The notes beneath the pieces were generated by a model, which saw only the letters and a program-made list of their open reading frames with translations, was not told where the DNA came from and did no database searches. From contig DFES01000118.1 of the NCBI GenBank assembly GCA_002369175.1, forward strand, positions 7,841 through 30,619: a DNA stretch of 22,779 nucleotides, read 5' to 3'. Both the position numbers and the translations under genes were made by a program. This stretch comes from Selenomonadaceae bacterium UBA3796. Its GTDB lineage: Bacteria > Bacillota > Negativicutes > Selenomonadales > Selenomonadaceae. Of the stretch, positions 14,123-22,067 are shown one piece after another; position 1 is the stretch's first letter, and the number at the start of each line of letters is the position of its first letter.

Positions 14123-14474
14123 CAGCCACCACCTCCTGGCACTCCAGCACGGTCCAGGTACGGGCAGATTCAGCATCATAGGCAGGCTTGATCATGCGCA
14201 GACGCTTCCCCCGCCAAAGCACTTCGTCATCCGGCAGGATATCGGTACGGTACCGGACAACCACGCGGTAATCCACCTGGTTCATCCGTTCCACGCCCCC
14301 CTCCCGAATGCTTGCACCGTAGGGATAGACCTTCGCCCATATCGTGCATCGAGTCTGCTCCTCGCCGTCTATGATATTGCCCATTGCATCCCGCGTCTTC
14401 GCATGGTACACAATCTGAATCCGCTCTGTGAGGTCATCCATGGAGGTTTTCATGAGAGCACCTTTTGTCCTCAT
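14109..14474 (-). CDS. Head closure (head-tail joining) protein
   Basis: Small beta-barrel protein of the SPP1 gp16/HK97 gp7 group (Phage_H_T_join type): LTERIQIVYHAKTRDAMGN, then a middle with YRVVVRYRTDILPDDEVLWRGK and RTWTVLECQEV. The ATG at 14474 shares ATGA with the upstream stop. A second ATG at 14453 has AGGTG 5 to 6 nt upstream and gives a 114-residue protein closer to the usual start of the family; either may be used. It closes the portal channel after packaging. Confidence 0.85.
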   Translation of the reverse strand: MRTKGALMKTSMDDLTERIQIVYHAKTRDAMGNIIDGEEQTRCTIWAKVYPYGASIREGGVERMNQVDYRVVVRYRTDILPDDEVLWRGKRLRMIKPAYDAESARTWTVLECQEVVADGIP

Positions 14475-14785
14475 GCCCCTCCCCCCTCAGTCTCTGCAGG
14501 CACATAATACTGCAGCTGGGTAATCTGCGACCGGATGCAGAAGGGGAAATCCACCCGCCCATCATTGGACGGGTCACGATTCCCGTACATCTCCGCGATG
14601 ATTGCCAGTTTCACCATGTCAGCCTTGGCCGCATAGCCTGCATCGGCGGCATAATTCGCCTCGTAGTCGCTTACGGCAGACACCAGATATGATTCCGCCG
14701 CATCCATGCACTGGGCGAGGAGGCTGTCTTCCGCCTCCCCGTCGATGCGCAGGTAGAGCTTCACGTCATTCAGTGCCACTGCCAT
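14471..14785 (-). CDS. Head-tail connector, gp6-like (Phage_connect_1 type)
   Basis: 104 residues, helical: ALNDVKLYLRIDGEAEDSLL is the hallmark N-terminus of the HK97 gp6-like connector family, followed by AAESYLVSAVSDYEANY and VKLAIIAEMYGNRD. It forms a ring beneath the portal. The gene starts 12 nt after the major capsid stop; the upstream site (AAGGCGGTG) is weak. Confidence 0.9.
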   Translation of the reverse strand: MAVALNDVKLYLRIDGEAEDSLLAQCMDAAESYLVSAVSDYEANYAADAGYAAKADMVKLAIIAEMYGNRDPSNDGRVDFPFCIRSQITQLQYYVPAETEGGGA

Positions 14786-14797
14786 ACGCCCACCGCC

Positions 14798-16084
14798 TTA
14801 AGAGGAGAGAGCTACTTTGTAGGCCTTGAGAGCGCTGGTGTCATCAGCAGTCACGCCGAAGCGCACCACGCAGCGGAGGGCCGTGCCGTACTTGCCGAAG
14901 AGATAATCCTTGGACACGGCGATCTCAACGCCCTGGCGCTCGAAGAACATCACATAGTCAGCCATGTTGCCGATATAAACAGGCGCATAGGCAGGAGTTG
15001 CGCCTGCGGCCTCGGAACTTGCCAGCACGCTGTTGGGCAGCACCACAACAGGCTTGCCACGGAAGCGGAAGGTATCAGGCGCAGTCACGTCGGGCACCAG
15101 GAGAGGACGGTTCTGCGCATCCTGCAGCTCGCTCAGCCACTGGAAGCCGTCCTGGTTCGTGAAGATCTTCGTGTTGGCATAGTAGATGGGATCAAGATCC
15201 ACATTGAGCGCCTTGGTGAGGCCCTTGTAGTTGCTGATCGCAGAAGGATTGGAGAAGTTGGTGGAGAGCAGGCTGAGAATGACGCTGTTCTCGGTGTTTA
15301 CGGCCTTGCGGGCAAGACGCTGGCCGACGATGCCCAGGATATTCACGTTCGCGTCCCGGATGAGCTGGTTGGACACGGGAATGATGTCGCCGTAATCCGA
15401 GATGGAGTAGGATGCCTGGCCAAACTCGAAATCGCTTTCCTGGATCTTGTCAAGCTCCGTGAAGTTCACCAGAAGGCCGCTCTCCTCACCCAGGGTAGGC
15501 CACTTGCCGCTGGTAGAGTTTGCCTGCACAACATGGCAGTGGTTCCTCAGCTGTGCATAGGCCTTGCGGAACTCGCGCAGGATAGGAAGCTGCTCGACAG
15601 GAACGAGATAACCGCCCTTGCTGTCGGTGCCCTCAATCTGCCCGGTCAGCGTGGTCGTGGTTCCGCTGCCGGAATCAGAGCCACCGGAAACCGTGTCGCT
15701 CCCGCCGCCACCGGAAACTGTATCGCCGCCGCTTCCGCCGCTGCCCGTGTCATCGCCGCTTCCGCCGGAAACCGTATCCTCGTCATCGTTGTAGAAGTAT
15801 GCCCGACGCTCCTCCTCCGTGAGGCGATTGCCGAACAGCAGCTTGTTGAAGGCGCGGTTGCGGATGCGCGCACGGGATTCACGCTTCTGCACAGGCTTGG
15901 AATTGAGGCTGAAATTGCTGAAATCAGCCGCCTCCACCGCCCTTGCGGCCTTGAACATATCTACGGCGTTGTTCAGTTCAGTCACCAATGCCTTTGCCTC
16001 AGCAATCCTGCCTTCCTGCTGCAGGTTCTCGATCCGCGCCTGAAGCTCGTTTACGGTCTTCCTCAGTTCATCGCTTTTCTTCAT
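14798..16084 (-). CDS. Major capsid protein, HK97 fold, with low-complexity linker
   Basis: 428 residues. Residues 1 to about 100 are a coiled-coil delta (scaffolding) domain (MKKSDELRKTVNELQARIEN). Residues about 102-145 are a Gly/Ser/Asp/Thr-rich linker with repeats such as DTVSGGS. The HK97-fold shell runs from about 150 to the end (GGYLVPVEQLPILREF, then YSISDYGDIIPVSNQLIRD, KGLTKALNVD and RFRGKPVVVLPNSVL). The start ATG overlaps the protease stop (ATGA). In this family the delta domain is removed by the upstream ClpP-type protease. The linker is longer and more repetitive than usual between these domains and is a likely cleavage zone. Confidence 0.95.
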   Translation of the reverse strand: MKKSDELRKTVNELQARIENLQQEGRIAEAKALVTELNNAVDMFKAARAVEAADFSNFSLNSKPVQKRESRARIRNRAFNKLLFGNRLTEEERRAYFYNDDEDTVSGGSGDDTGSGGSGGDTVSGGGGSDTVSGGSDSGSGTTTTLTGQIEGTDSKGGYLVPVEQLPILREFRKAYAQLRNHCHVVQANSTSGKWPTLGEESGLLVNFTELDKIQESDFEFGQASYSISDYGDIIPVSNQLIRDANVNILGIVGQRLARKAVNTENSVILSLLSTNFSNPSAISNYKGLTKALNVDLDPIYYANTKIFTNQDGFQWLSELQDAQNRPLLVPDVTAPDTFRFRGKPVVVLPNSVLASSEAAGATPAYAPVYIGNMADYVMFFERQGVEIAVSKDYLFGKYGTALRCVVRFGVTADDTSALKAYKVALSS

Positions 16085-16803
16085 TTCAGTGTAGCTCCTT
16101 TCGCCAGTGCCAAAGCGACTTCAATTTCCGCCATGGCGTCATCATTAACATTCTTCTCTGTGGGTTCCCTGTGGATAACCCTGATATTCTCAGGCACATT
16201 CCTGAAATGCGCCTTTCCCACACATGCCACAGCCTGCAACGGCTCCAGCAGATGTATGTCAAACACCTTTGATGCCTCAGCCCCTGTCAGCCAGGTTTCG
16301 ACCTCCACCATGTTGTGGATAACCTCGTCAGTCACCCCATCGAGGGCGGCCTTGCGGTATGTCGTTTCAAGCCCCTCCTGGATGGTGTCCAGAGTGTCAG
16401 CCACTTTGAGCAGGTCATCCGAGTTTCCGTAAACGCCAACCGCCGGCTTATGGATCATCAGATAGGCGTTGGACGGCATTTCCCGCTCATCCGCCGCAAA
16501 GAAAATCTGTGTCGCAATGGAGCAGCACCAGCCATCCACCACGGCTTTTGTGTGACCATCGTGGCGGGAAATCATGTTCGCGATGGCTACGCCTGCATTC
16601 ACCACGCCCCCATCACTATTTATGTAGATGGTGAGGTCCTTGCCTTTCAGCGCATCCAGCTGTTCCCGGATCTCCTTCGGCCACTCAAAGCCGGTGCCCG
16701 GGTCATCCCAAGACTCAAAGTACCCGCCCACATCATCATCAACGATGCTGCCACTGATATACATCTCAGCCGAAGTATCGCTCTTGTTTCTGATTTTCAG
16801 CAT
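16081..16803 (-). CDS. ClpP-type prohead (head maturation) protease
   Basis: Serine protease of the S14/ClpP fold that trims the scaffolding domain of the capsid protein. MYISGSIVDDD opens the domain. ITIYINSDGGVVNAG-like sequence follows, the catalytic serine lies in GWCCSIA (about S95), and the catalytic histidine in LMIHKP (about H118). The helical ETWLTGAEA element follows. It has 240 residues from the ATG at 16803, which has AGGGG upstream; a TTG at 16824 is a weaker start. It directly precedes the capsid gene with an ATGA overlap, the standard order, but is separated from the portal by the cystatin-like gene. Confidence 0.93.
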   Translation of the reverse strand: MLKIRNKSDTSAEMYISGSIVDDDVGGYFESWDDPGTGFEWPKEIREQLDALKGKDLTIYINSDGGVVNAGVAIANMISRHDGHTKAVVDGWCCSIATQIFFAADEREMPSNAYLMIHKPAVGVYGNSDDLLKVADTLDTIQEGLETTYRKAALDGVTDEVIHNMVEVETWLTGAEASKVFDIHLLEPLQAVACVGKAHFRNVPENIRVIHREPTEKNVNDDAMAEIEVALALAKGATLK

Positions 16804-16817
16804 GGATTCAGCCCCTT

Positions 16818-17405
16818 TCACCAAGTAAATGCGTATCCGAAAAGGTTGCCCTTGTCCGGGAGCAGGCCGGAGATATTGACAATGGACACGTTCCCCTCGA
16901 ATACGTTGATGACCATCACTACAGGATACGGCTCTGCTCCGGGATAGATTCCCTTCGCCTGGCAGATGATGAAGTGGTTCACGCCACGGACTACCTGAGA
17001 GCCGATATAGGCAATAGGCTTGTAGCCGACACCGACCAGTTGCTTCTCTGCCGTGTCGAATGCCGCCTGGATCTCAGGAGAGAGCTTTGCTTCCTCGATG
17101 ATCTCAACAACGGTTGCACCCTCTCCGCCGACTTTTCCGGGCGGAATGTTCACGATGAGTCCCACAATGCAGGTGTTCCTGTCCTTCGTTGAACGGATCT
17201 CCTTGCAGATCAGGAAATGGTTTGTTCCGTTTACCAGCTGATGACCCACATACCAGATAGGCTGATAAGTCGCCCCCAGGATTCCGCTATTGACATTTCC
17301 AATTGCGGTGGCCAAATCCTGCGGCAGCTTATCCGCGGGCTCATTCACAATCTCGTAGCCACCAAGGGCTCCGCCCAATTCGATTTCTCCAAAAGTCTTG
17401 CTCAT
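16818..17405 (-). CDS. Tandem cystatin/stefin-like protein
   Basis: 195 residues in two similar halves. Each half has an N-terminal helix (about 22-37 and 109-124), then Tyr-x-Pro-Ile, then the cystatin Q-x-V-x-G loop (QLVNG at 56-60, QVVRG at 137-141) followed by (T/V)NHF and a long strand, as in stefins (QVVAGTNYY). GG residues near the start (11-12, 15-16) could match the conserved N-terminal glycine. Cystatins inhibit papain-like cysteine proteases. The start at 17405 has a very strong GGAGGAGGAG site inside the end of the portal gene. There is no signal peptide, so it acts in the cytoplasm or as a virion part. Position between portal and prohead protease suggests a role in head assembly or protection of head proteins; a decoration protein is another possibility. 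All role statements are inferred. Confidence 0.75.
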   Translation of the reverse strand: MSKTFGEIELGGALGGYEIVNEPADKLPQDLATAIGNVNSGILGATYQPIWYVGHQLVNGTNHFLICKEIRSTKDRNTCIVGLIVNIPPGKVGGEGATVVEIIEEAKLSPEIQAAFDTAEKQLVGVGYKPIAYIGSQVVRGVNHFIICQAKGIYPGAEPYPVVMVINVFEGNVSIVNISGLLPDKGNLFGYAFTW

Positions 17406-17406
17406 G

Positions 17407-18639
17407 TTATTCTCCTCCTCCTCTGTCTGCATACGCTTTCCCGATATCCTCCAGCTTGACATACGAGCCGTTGACCATGTGGACGTCTCCGTTCCGGCAT
17501 GGCGGCATGTCGAGCTTGCTCCTTGCTTCGTTCGGGCTGTAGATGGCCGTCGTGACCATCTTCTGAAGAATGTCCGCCTGCTGTGATGGATCCCCTCTCA
17601 GAATCACCCAGACGTTGAACTTGTAGCCCAGCCCCTTCTTCTGCTCGCTCTCCGTCAGCAGTTTTCGATTCATTTCCTGCTCATAGACCGTCACATTGTA
17701 GAGCAGGGTATTAACATAGAATTGCAGGTTCTGCATAGCCGAATTGCTGTAGCTGGACTCTGTGTAGTCGTTCAGATGATCCGGATTCACCCCGAACGCC
17801 GCCGCAATCTGCAGGGCATTGTATTTCCGAAGCTCATAGAACTGGGAATCCGTCAGCTTGAGGTCCAGCGTCTGGATATCACAGCCAACCGGCAACGCCA
17901 CCATCCTCCTGCTCTCGTCCTTGGCCTGCTGGTTGATGGAGCGAAGGAGTTTTCTGCGCCCTTCCTCGTTGAGATCGCCCACATACTTCACCACGGCATT
18001 GGCCGTCAGTCCCTTCTCATAGAGCTTATTGAGGAAATCCTGGCTGGCCTTGTTTCCGCTCATGCTCTCCGCCAGAATCTCCCGGACGGATTTGCCCACA
18101 AGCCCGCTCTCCTCCGTGATCCATGCCCGAACATGCAGCATGTCCTCCGGCTCAATCCAGTACTGCCGTCCGGTGCCAGCATCGGAATAGCAGTAATAGA
18201 AGCGCCGCCGGGTGTATTCCTGCGTATTGTTCACCCAGAGCTGCACGCGGCTGGGCGGCAGGATATGCAGCCCCGTGAGGCGCGACTTTTCGCGGGCAAT
18301 AAACGCATAGCCGTTCCCGTAATGGTTCCGGCAGTATTCCAGCGTCGTGAAGAACTGGATCGGCGTCATGCCGATGTTCGGCTCAATGCTCAAAAAGCGG
18401 GTGGATTCATGTCTTGTGACGCGGTTCTTCTCCTCATCCATGAGATAGACCGGCATTTTCCCCAGGGATTCTGCCAAGGTCTTCATGCATGTGAAATAGG
18501 TGATTTCCGCAATATCAGGCCCATAAGGCCCCCGCGCTCCGGAAAACAGCTCCATGATTTCCGCCATGGATGCCGTCGAGCCGCCGGAGGTTCCAGCGTT
18601 GTTGGAAAACACCCGCTTGAGCGTGCCCATGATGTTCAA
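17407..18639 (-). CDS. Portal protein, HK97-type
   Basis: 410 residues. It forms the dodecameric portal through which DNA is packaged. Typical Phage_portal features are AEITYFTCMKTLAESLGKMPVYL, NGYAFIAREK, the WIEPEDMLHVRAW segment, and SDSQFYELRKYNALQIAAAFGVNPDHL-type sequence, where the crown and wing helices begin. The TTG at 18639 has GGAGGTG at good spacing and overlaps the terminase stop; ATG at 18630 is the alternative. The C-terminus is Gly/Glu-rich (DRGGGE) and its DNA doubles as the next gene's ribosome binding site. Confidence 0.95.
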   Translation of the reverse strand: MNIMGTLKRVFSNNAGTSGGSTASMAEIMELFSGARGPYGPDIAEITYFTCMKTLAESLGKMPVYLMDEEKNRVTRHESTRFLSIEPNIGMTPIQFFTTLEYCRNHYGNGYAFIAREKSRLTGLHILPPSRVQLWVNNTQEYTRRRFYYCYSDAGTGRQYWIEPEDMLHVRAWITEESGLVGKSVREILAESMSGNKASQDFLNKLYEKGLTANAVVKYVGDLNEEGRRKLLRSINQQAKDESRRMVALPVGCDIQTLDLKLTDSQFYELRKYNALQIAAAFGVNPDHLNDYTESSYSNSAMQNLQFYVNTLLYNVTVYEQEMNRKLLTESEQKKGLGYKFNVWVILRGDPSQQADILQKMVTTAIYSPNEARSKLDMPPCRNGDVHMVNGSYVKLEDIGKAYADRGGGE

Positions 18640-20393
18640 TCTTCCTCACCTCCTTCCAGACCCATCTCCTCCAGAAACAGATCGAGATTTGCATTCCCGT
18701 CCACGTCCTTCTTTCCGTCCGTGAAGTAGAGCTTCCACGCATCCAGCACAGCATCGCAGGGGTCAATCCGCTGCTTCTGCGTCATCTTGTCGATTTTGAT
18801 TTCCCCGAAACTGTTGGGCTGGCTTATGATTGCGTTCACCATGCTCCATGTGAGCAGGGCGTTCTCCTTATCATATGCCACGGTTCCCGCCTTCACCGAA
18901 AGCTGGAAGTCAACCGTGGTATCATTGAGGCTCCTGGCTGACTGCGCTATATCCGTAAGGTCGCAAGGCAGGATGTTTTCAAGGTCTGCAAGCAAAGTAT
19001 CGATGTTGTGGCGGTCGTAGCCACAGCCGATAACCTGCAGCTGATATTTCTCAATCATGTCTGCCAGTTCCGCCACGATATGCCGGTAGTCAGTCTTTAT
19101 GCCGTATATGCCTGAGGTCGGAGTCAAAAGCCCCTTTGATACCCAATACCCATAAGGCACATCATCCGTACGCTCATGCTCTGCAAGGCGCAATTCCGGA
19201 ATATAGCTGTGTGACCACACATAAGCAGGTTCTTCCTGCTTCAGCGGAGGAAATACCAGCGCGATACTGGTTAAATCCCCGCCAGATGAGAGGTCAATGC
19301 CCAGGTAGCACTTGCGACCCTTCATGGCCTGGAGCGTGATATCCTTGCCGCAGTCCCTCCACCGGGCGGCATCCACAAAGGCACCACCTGTGTAGGTCAC
19401 CCATCGATTCAGTGACTTGGTGAGGAAGTTCAACAGTTCCTCACCCTGCTTTTCCTTTGCGTCTATGGCCTTTTCGGCCATGCGGGCAACCATCGTCGGA
19501 TCCAGATGCTCATCATCCTGCCATAGCTGCAACGGATTTGCTTTCGCCCAGTTCCTGGAGTCCCAGATATCATCTTCCTCATCCAGCTCGGCGATATAGA
19601 CAAAAAGGGAATCCTTCTGGACATTCCCCTGCAACACTTGCTTGCAGAATCGGTAATGCTCATAGCAGGGACCATTCAGGTTGAAACCTGCCGTCGTTAT
19701 GGCGAAGGTCAACGCATTGTCCACCGCCAGCTGGCCATCCTGCATGAGCTTATACATCTGGTTCGTTGGATGAGCGTGGTACTCATCCACCACAGCCAGA
19801 ACAGACCGAAAGCCATCCGCAGATTTCGTGTCCCTGCCGATGGCTTTTATTATGGTGCCGGTAACCAGACTGGTTATCGTACGGTCATATTTACGGATTT
19901 TGTAAAGTCCTTTGAGGTCAGGGTCAGACTCAATGAACTTATCCACCTCATCCCAGACGATATTCGCCTGATCCTGCTTTGTGGCCGTGCAGAATATCCG
20001 GCCAAGCTGGTAGCCGGAGAACGTGGCGACATCGTTGCACATTTCCCCGGCAAGGAATGATTTGCCATTCTGCCGCCCCATCTGCACATAGGCTTCACGG
20101 AAGCGCTTCAGCTTGGAGCGCTTTTTTCTCCAGCCAAAAAGGCTGCCTATGATGAAGTTCTGGAAACCTCTCATTGTCAGCCTTTTTGAGCCAACGCCTT
20201 CCCCAATGGTCAAAGTGTTGGCAATGTCGATATGCTTTTCAGCTTCTTTAACGTCAAAGACGTAAGGAAAATCCTTGTTGGCCATGTTATCAAGATGACG
20301 CTTGCAGGCCAGGTATTCAGCATTCCCGCAGATTCGTTTTCCGCCGGCTATCAGCTTTGCGTATGCGGTAGTTCTGTCAGATGATTTCGCCAT
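18636..20393 (-). CDS. Terminase large subunit (packaging ATPase/nuclease)
   Basis: 585 residues. N-terminal ATPase: Walker A in GRQNGKS (106-112) and Walker B in VLAVVDE (198-204) followed by YHAHP. C-terminal RNase H-like nuclease: GIDLSSGGDLTSIAL (acidic residue about D367), CGYDRHNIDTLLADLE and DPCDAVLDAWKLYF. This is the HK97/Terminase_1 type, found with P27-type small subunits and cos ends. It begins 5 nt after the small-subunit stop with no clear ribosome binding site, so coupling is likely, and it overlaps the portal start. Confidence 0.97.
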   Translation of the reverse strand: MAKSSDRTTAYAKLIAGGKRICGNAEYLACKRHLDNMANKDFPYVFDVKEAEKHIDIANTLTIGEGVGSKRLTMRGFQNFIIGSLFGWRKKRSKLKRFREAYVQMGRQNGKSFLAGEMCNDVATFSGYQLGRIFCTATKQDQANIVWDEVDKFIESDPDLKGLYKIRKYDRTITSLVTGTIIKAIGRDTKSADGFRSVLAVVDEYHAHPTNQMYKLMQDGQLAVDNALTFAITTAGFNLNGPCYEHYRFCKQVLQGNVQKDSLFVYIAELDEEDDIWDSRNWAKANPLQLWQDDEHLDPTMVARMAEKAIDAKEKQGEELLNFLTKSLNRWVTYTGGAFVDAARWRDCGKDITLQAMKGRKCYLGIDLSSGGDLTSIALVFPPLKQEEPAYVWSHSYIPELRLAEHERTDDVPYGYWVSKGLLTPTSGIYGIKTDYRHIVAELADMIEKYQLQVIGCGYDRHNIDTLLADLENILPCDLTDIAQSARSLNDTTVDFQLSVKAGTVAYDKENALLTWSMVNAIISQPNSFGEIKIDKMTQKQRIDPCDAVLDAWKLYFTDGKKDVDGNANLDLFLEEMGLEGGEED

Positions 20394-20398
20394 AGTAA

Positions 20399-20878
20399 TC
20401 AGGCTTTCAGGTACTTCAGGTATTTATTCTCAGCTCGTTCCTCTGTCTGGGTGGGAACTATGAGTTTCAGGCGGTCAGTAGTTGCAAGCCCCAGCTTTGT
20501 GCTGCATTTCAGTATCTGGGAAGCAGCCTTGTCAGCGATGGCAACATAAGGAGACGGAATTTCAGCGCCTTTGGCTCCATATGTCGTTAGTCCATCAGAC
20601 TGCAGGCTCTGTGTAGCAGTCACATACATCTCGTAAGCATTGGCATAAATCGCCAGTACCGACAAATCGAGATTATCGAACAGATTGATAGCTTTTGCCG
20701 CCTCGACTACACGGACGTATTCCACGGCTCCTACATCACCAAGCCATTTCGGCGCCCCCGCCTCCAGCTGATTTCGTGACAGCTTGATTTTTTCTTCCTG
20801 GACTGCCCGATTGAGTCGTTTCTCTTTGCCGATCTTGCCGGTGGCAATCCCGACAACTTTTCTTGGTCTCCCCTGCAT
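20399..20878 (-). CDS. Terminase small subunit, P27 family
   Basis: 159 residues. It recognises the packaging site and loads the large subunit. MQGRPRKVVGIATGKIGKEKRLNR, the basic start, then APKWLGDVGAVEYVRVVEAAKAINLFDNLDL and SDGLTTYGAKGAEIPSPYVAIADKAASQI are typical of the Terminase_4/P27 family. I chose the ATG at 20878 because AAGGTGG lies 8 nt upstream; the GTG at 20890 is less likely. It lies next to an HNH gene, as in many cos-type phages. Confidence 0.92.
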   Translation of the reverse strand: MQGRPRKVVGIATGKIGKEKRLNRAVQEEKIKLSRNQLEAGAPKWLGDVGAVEYVRVVEAAKAINLFDNLDLSVLAIYANAYEMYVTATQSLQSDGLTTYGAKGAEIPSPYVAIADKAASQILKCSTKLGLATTDRLKLIVPTQTEERAENKYLKYLKA

Positions 20879-20983
20879 ACTATTCACCACCTTTATAGTT
20901 GTTGCGTAATCTATAACAAAAAAGTTATACTTATACCTTTTCTGGCGCTTTTGCCGGAAAAGAGACCGGGCGCGGTGGAATAC
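20879..20983. promoter_or_regulatory. HNH-terminase intergenic region, candidate cos/terminase recognition site
   Basis: The 105-bp gap between HNH and small terminase holds a GC-rich partial dyad (GCGC at 20945, CCGG at 20954 and 20966, GCGC at 20970) and an AT-rich inverted repeat, TATAAC-A6-GTTATA-like, nearer the terminase gene. In HK97-like phages cos lies between the HNH gene and the small terminase. The assignment here is by position and symmetry only. Confidence 0.3.
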
Positions 20984-21439
20984 CTAAAAGAAAAAACTTT
21001 TTTGACCGCCCCCCGGGCAATCCATCGATGGATGGACGCCCCTCCCTCTGATTGCAAACAAGCGTTCCATCATATCGCGCTTTTGTGCCGTTCCGGCTCC
21101 ATATGCGCGGTGAATCATGTCGTGAGTCGCCGCAGATACACAAACTAGATTCCCGAGATCCAGTGCCAGATCTATGCGATCTTCCAGCGGAATAATGTGG
21201 TGTACTACGTTACCACGTTCCAGCCGTCCCTTGTACATCATGGCATACTCATCGGCGTATCCAGCTCGTGCGCGTGCTGCCGTCGCAGTATGCTTCCAGC
21301 CTGCAGATGAATAAAACGCGGCATGCACGTGGTTGCGCCGCGCTTTATCGTACTCCTGATGCCGTCTCTTCTGGCACTTGCATGACTGCCCTTGAGGGAC
21401 TTTCGCACCACAAAGCCCACACAGTCGTACCAAAGCCAT
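20984..21439 (-). CDS. HNH endonuclease, packaging-associated
   Basis: 151 residues from the ATG at 21439, which follows GGAGGGTGGAGG. A CxxC plus CKC zinc cluster lies at the N-terminus (CGLCGAKVPQGQSCKC). The HNH core is VVHHIIPLEDRIDLALDLGNLV with the final histidine in HDMIH. The Gly-rich C-terminus (PGGGQKSFFF) is common in these phage proteins. With the large terminase, such HNH proteins stimulate cleavage at cos. It is the first gene of the late operon. Longer upstream starts (21499) have no better site. Confidence 0.92.
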   Translation of the reverse strand: MALVRLCGLCGAKVPQGQSCKCQKRRHQEYDKARRNHVHAAFYSSAGWKHTATAARARAGYADEYAMMYKGRLERGNVVHHIIPLEDRIDLALDLGNLVCVSAATHDMIHRAYGAGTAQKRDMMERLFAIRGRGVHPSMDCPGGGQKSFFF

Positions 21440-21460
21440 GCCTCCACCCTCCACTCTAAA

Positions 21461-21495
21461 TAAGAAAAGGCACCCACAGAAGTGAATGCCCTTTC
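21461..21495 (-). terminator. Hairpin in late leader, terminator-like
   Basis: On the leftward transcript GAAAGGGCA (21495-21487) pairs with TGCCTTTTC (21472-21464), 9 bp with one G-U pair, followed by TTATTTA. It ends about 20 nt before the HNH ATG and downstream of the promoter at 21600, so it could be an attenuator or antitermination target rather than a gene-end terminator. Confidence 0.5.
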
Positions 21496-21518
21496 CCACG
21501 CCTATATTGATATATATT

Positions 21519-21555
21519 GCCCACCAGGCCTTGTGTGATAAGGCTTAGCGGGCTT
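21519..21555 (+). terminator. Hairpin with T-run on plus strand
   Basis: GCCC...AGGCCTT/AAGGCTT...GGGC forms a two-part stem followed by TTTTT on the plus strand. No plus-strand gene needs it. On the leftward transcript the same sequence makes a leader hairpin, so its real role may be in the late mRNA leader. Confidence 0.35.
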
Positions 21556-21592
21556 TTTAGGAGGTTGTTTGTAATCTTATCCGAAATACCAC

Positions 21593-21608
21593 TGTACCCA
21601 TTATAGCA
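21593..21608 (-). promoter_or_regulatory. Late operon promoter (extended -10)
   Basis: On the minus strand TGCTATAAT (TG at 21608-21607, TATAAT at 21605-21600) is a perfect -10 with the extended TG motif; the start of RNA would be near 21593. At 17-bp spacing the -35 region (CAATAA) is poor, so an activator may be needed. The candidate activator gene is immediately upstream. Confidence 0.6.
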
Positions 21609-21641
21609 TAGATTTTGGGCTGTTATTGTTACAATAAGGAT

Positions 21642-22067
21642 TCAGCAAACTTTTATCAACCCCAGCTGCGCGGCGCAAAGTGATGCATACGCGCGTACGT
21701 CGTTCAGAAAATTGTAATATGTTTTCCCTGATATACTCAGCTTCGCGCATGTCAGACGGTAGTCTACTCCATTATATCTGTCCCTTGCCACAATCAACCG
21801 GTCTTTGTCACACCATACGTAGGTAGCATCAACCACGCGAAGCCAATCCTCCGGCCTGCCCAGCAGTTCGCCTTTGACAGTGACACTCCGAAGCGGCGTC
21901 ACATTTCGAATAGCCTGCGAACCTGTTGGATCGCCGATGCCGCTCCCGTTCCTCCCAAGCTGCCTCGGCCGGTTCCTTGCATCCAGGACGGCTTCTCGAA
22001 TCAGCTTCTCGTTGTAAAAAACGAACTCAATCTTCCTCACATATCCCTCAGTCCGCTTTCTCTGCAT
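21642..22067 (-). CDS. Putative late transcription regulator (ArpU/RinA-like)
   Basis: 141 residues from the ATG at 22067, which has AGGAG 7 nt upstream. The N-terminal half is charged and helical; the middle has the GDPTGSQAIRN motif seen in many RinA/ArpU-type phage regulators. The C-terminus has a sigma-region-4-like helix-turn-helix: RLTCAKLSISGKTYYNFLNDVRAYASL, with the recognition helix at SISGKTYYNFLN. Proteins of this kind sit just upstream of the HNH/terminase genes and activate late transcription. Here a promoter with a good -10 and a poor -35 lies 34 nt beyond the gene. Function is inferred from motif and position. It overlaps the upstream 38-residue ORF by 20 nt. Confidence 0.65.
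   Translation of the reverse strand: MQRKRTEGYVRKIEFVFYNEKLIREAVLDARNRPRQLGRNGSGIGDPTGSQAIRNVTPLRSVTVKGELLGRPEDWLRVVDATYVWCDKDRLIVARDRYNGVDYRLTCAKLSISGKTYYNFLNDVRAYASLCAAQLGLIKVC

Noticed and set aside
15533..16432. 299-codon plus-strand ORF
   Set aside because: Shadow of the capsid and protease genes, caused by GC-rich codon bias and the Gly/Ser linker.
17722..18729. 335-codon plus-strand ORF
   Set aside because: Shadow of the portal and terminase genes, whose families are certain; no ribosome binding site.
21519..21555. End-of-operon terminator for a plus-strand gene
   Set aside because: No plus-strand gene lies upstream of it; kept only as a low-confidence hairpin of the late leader.
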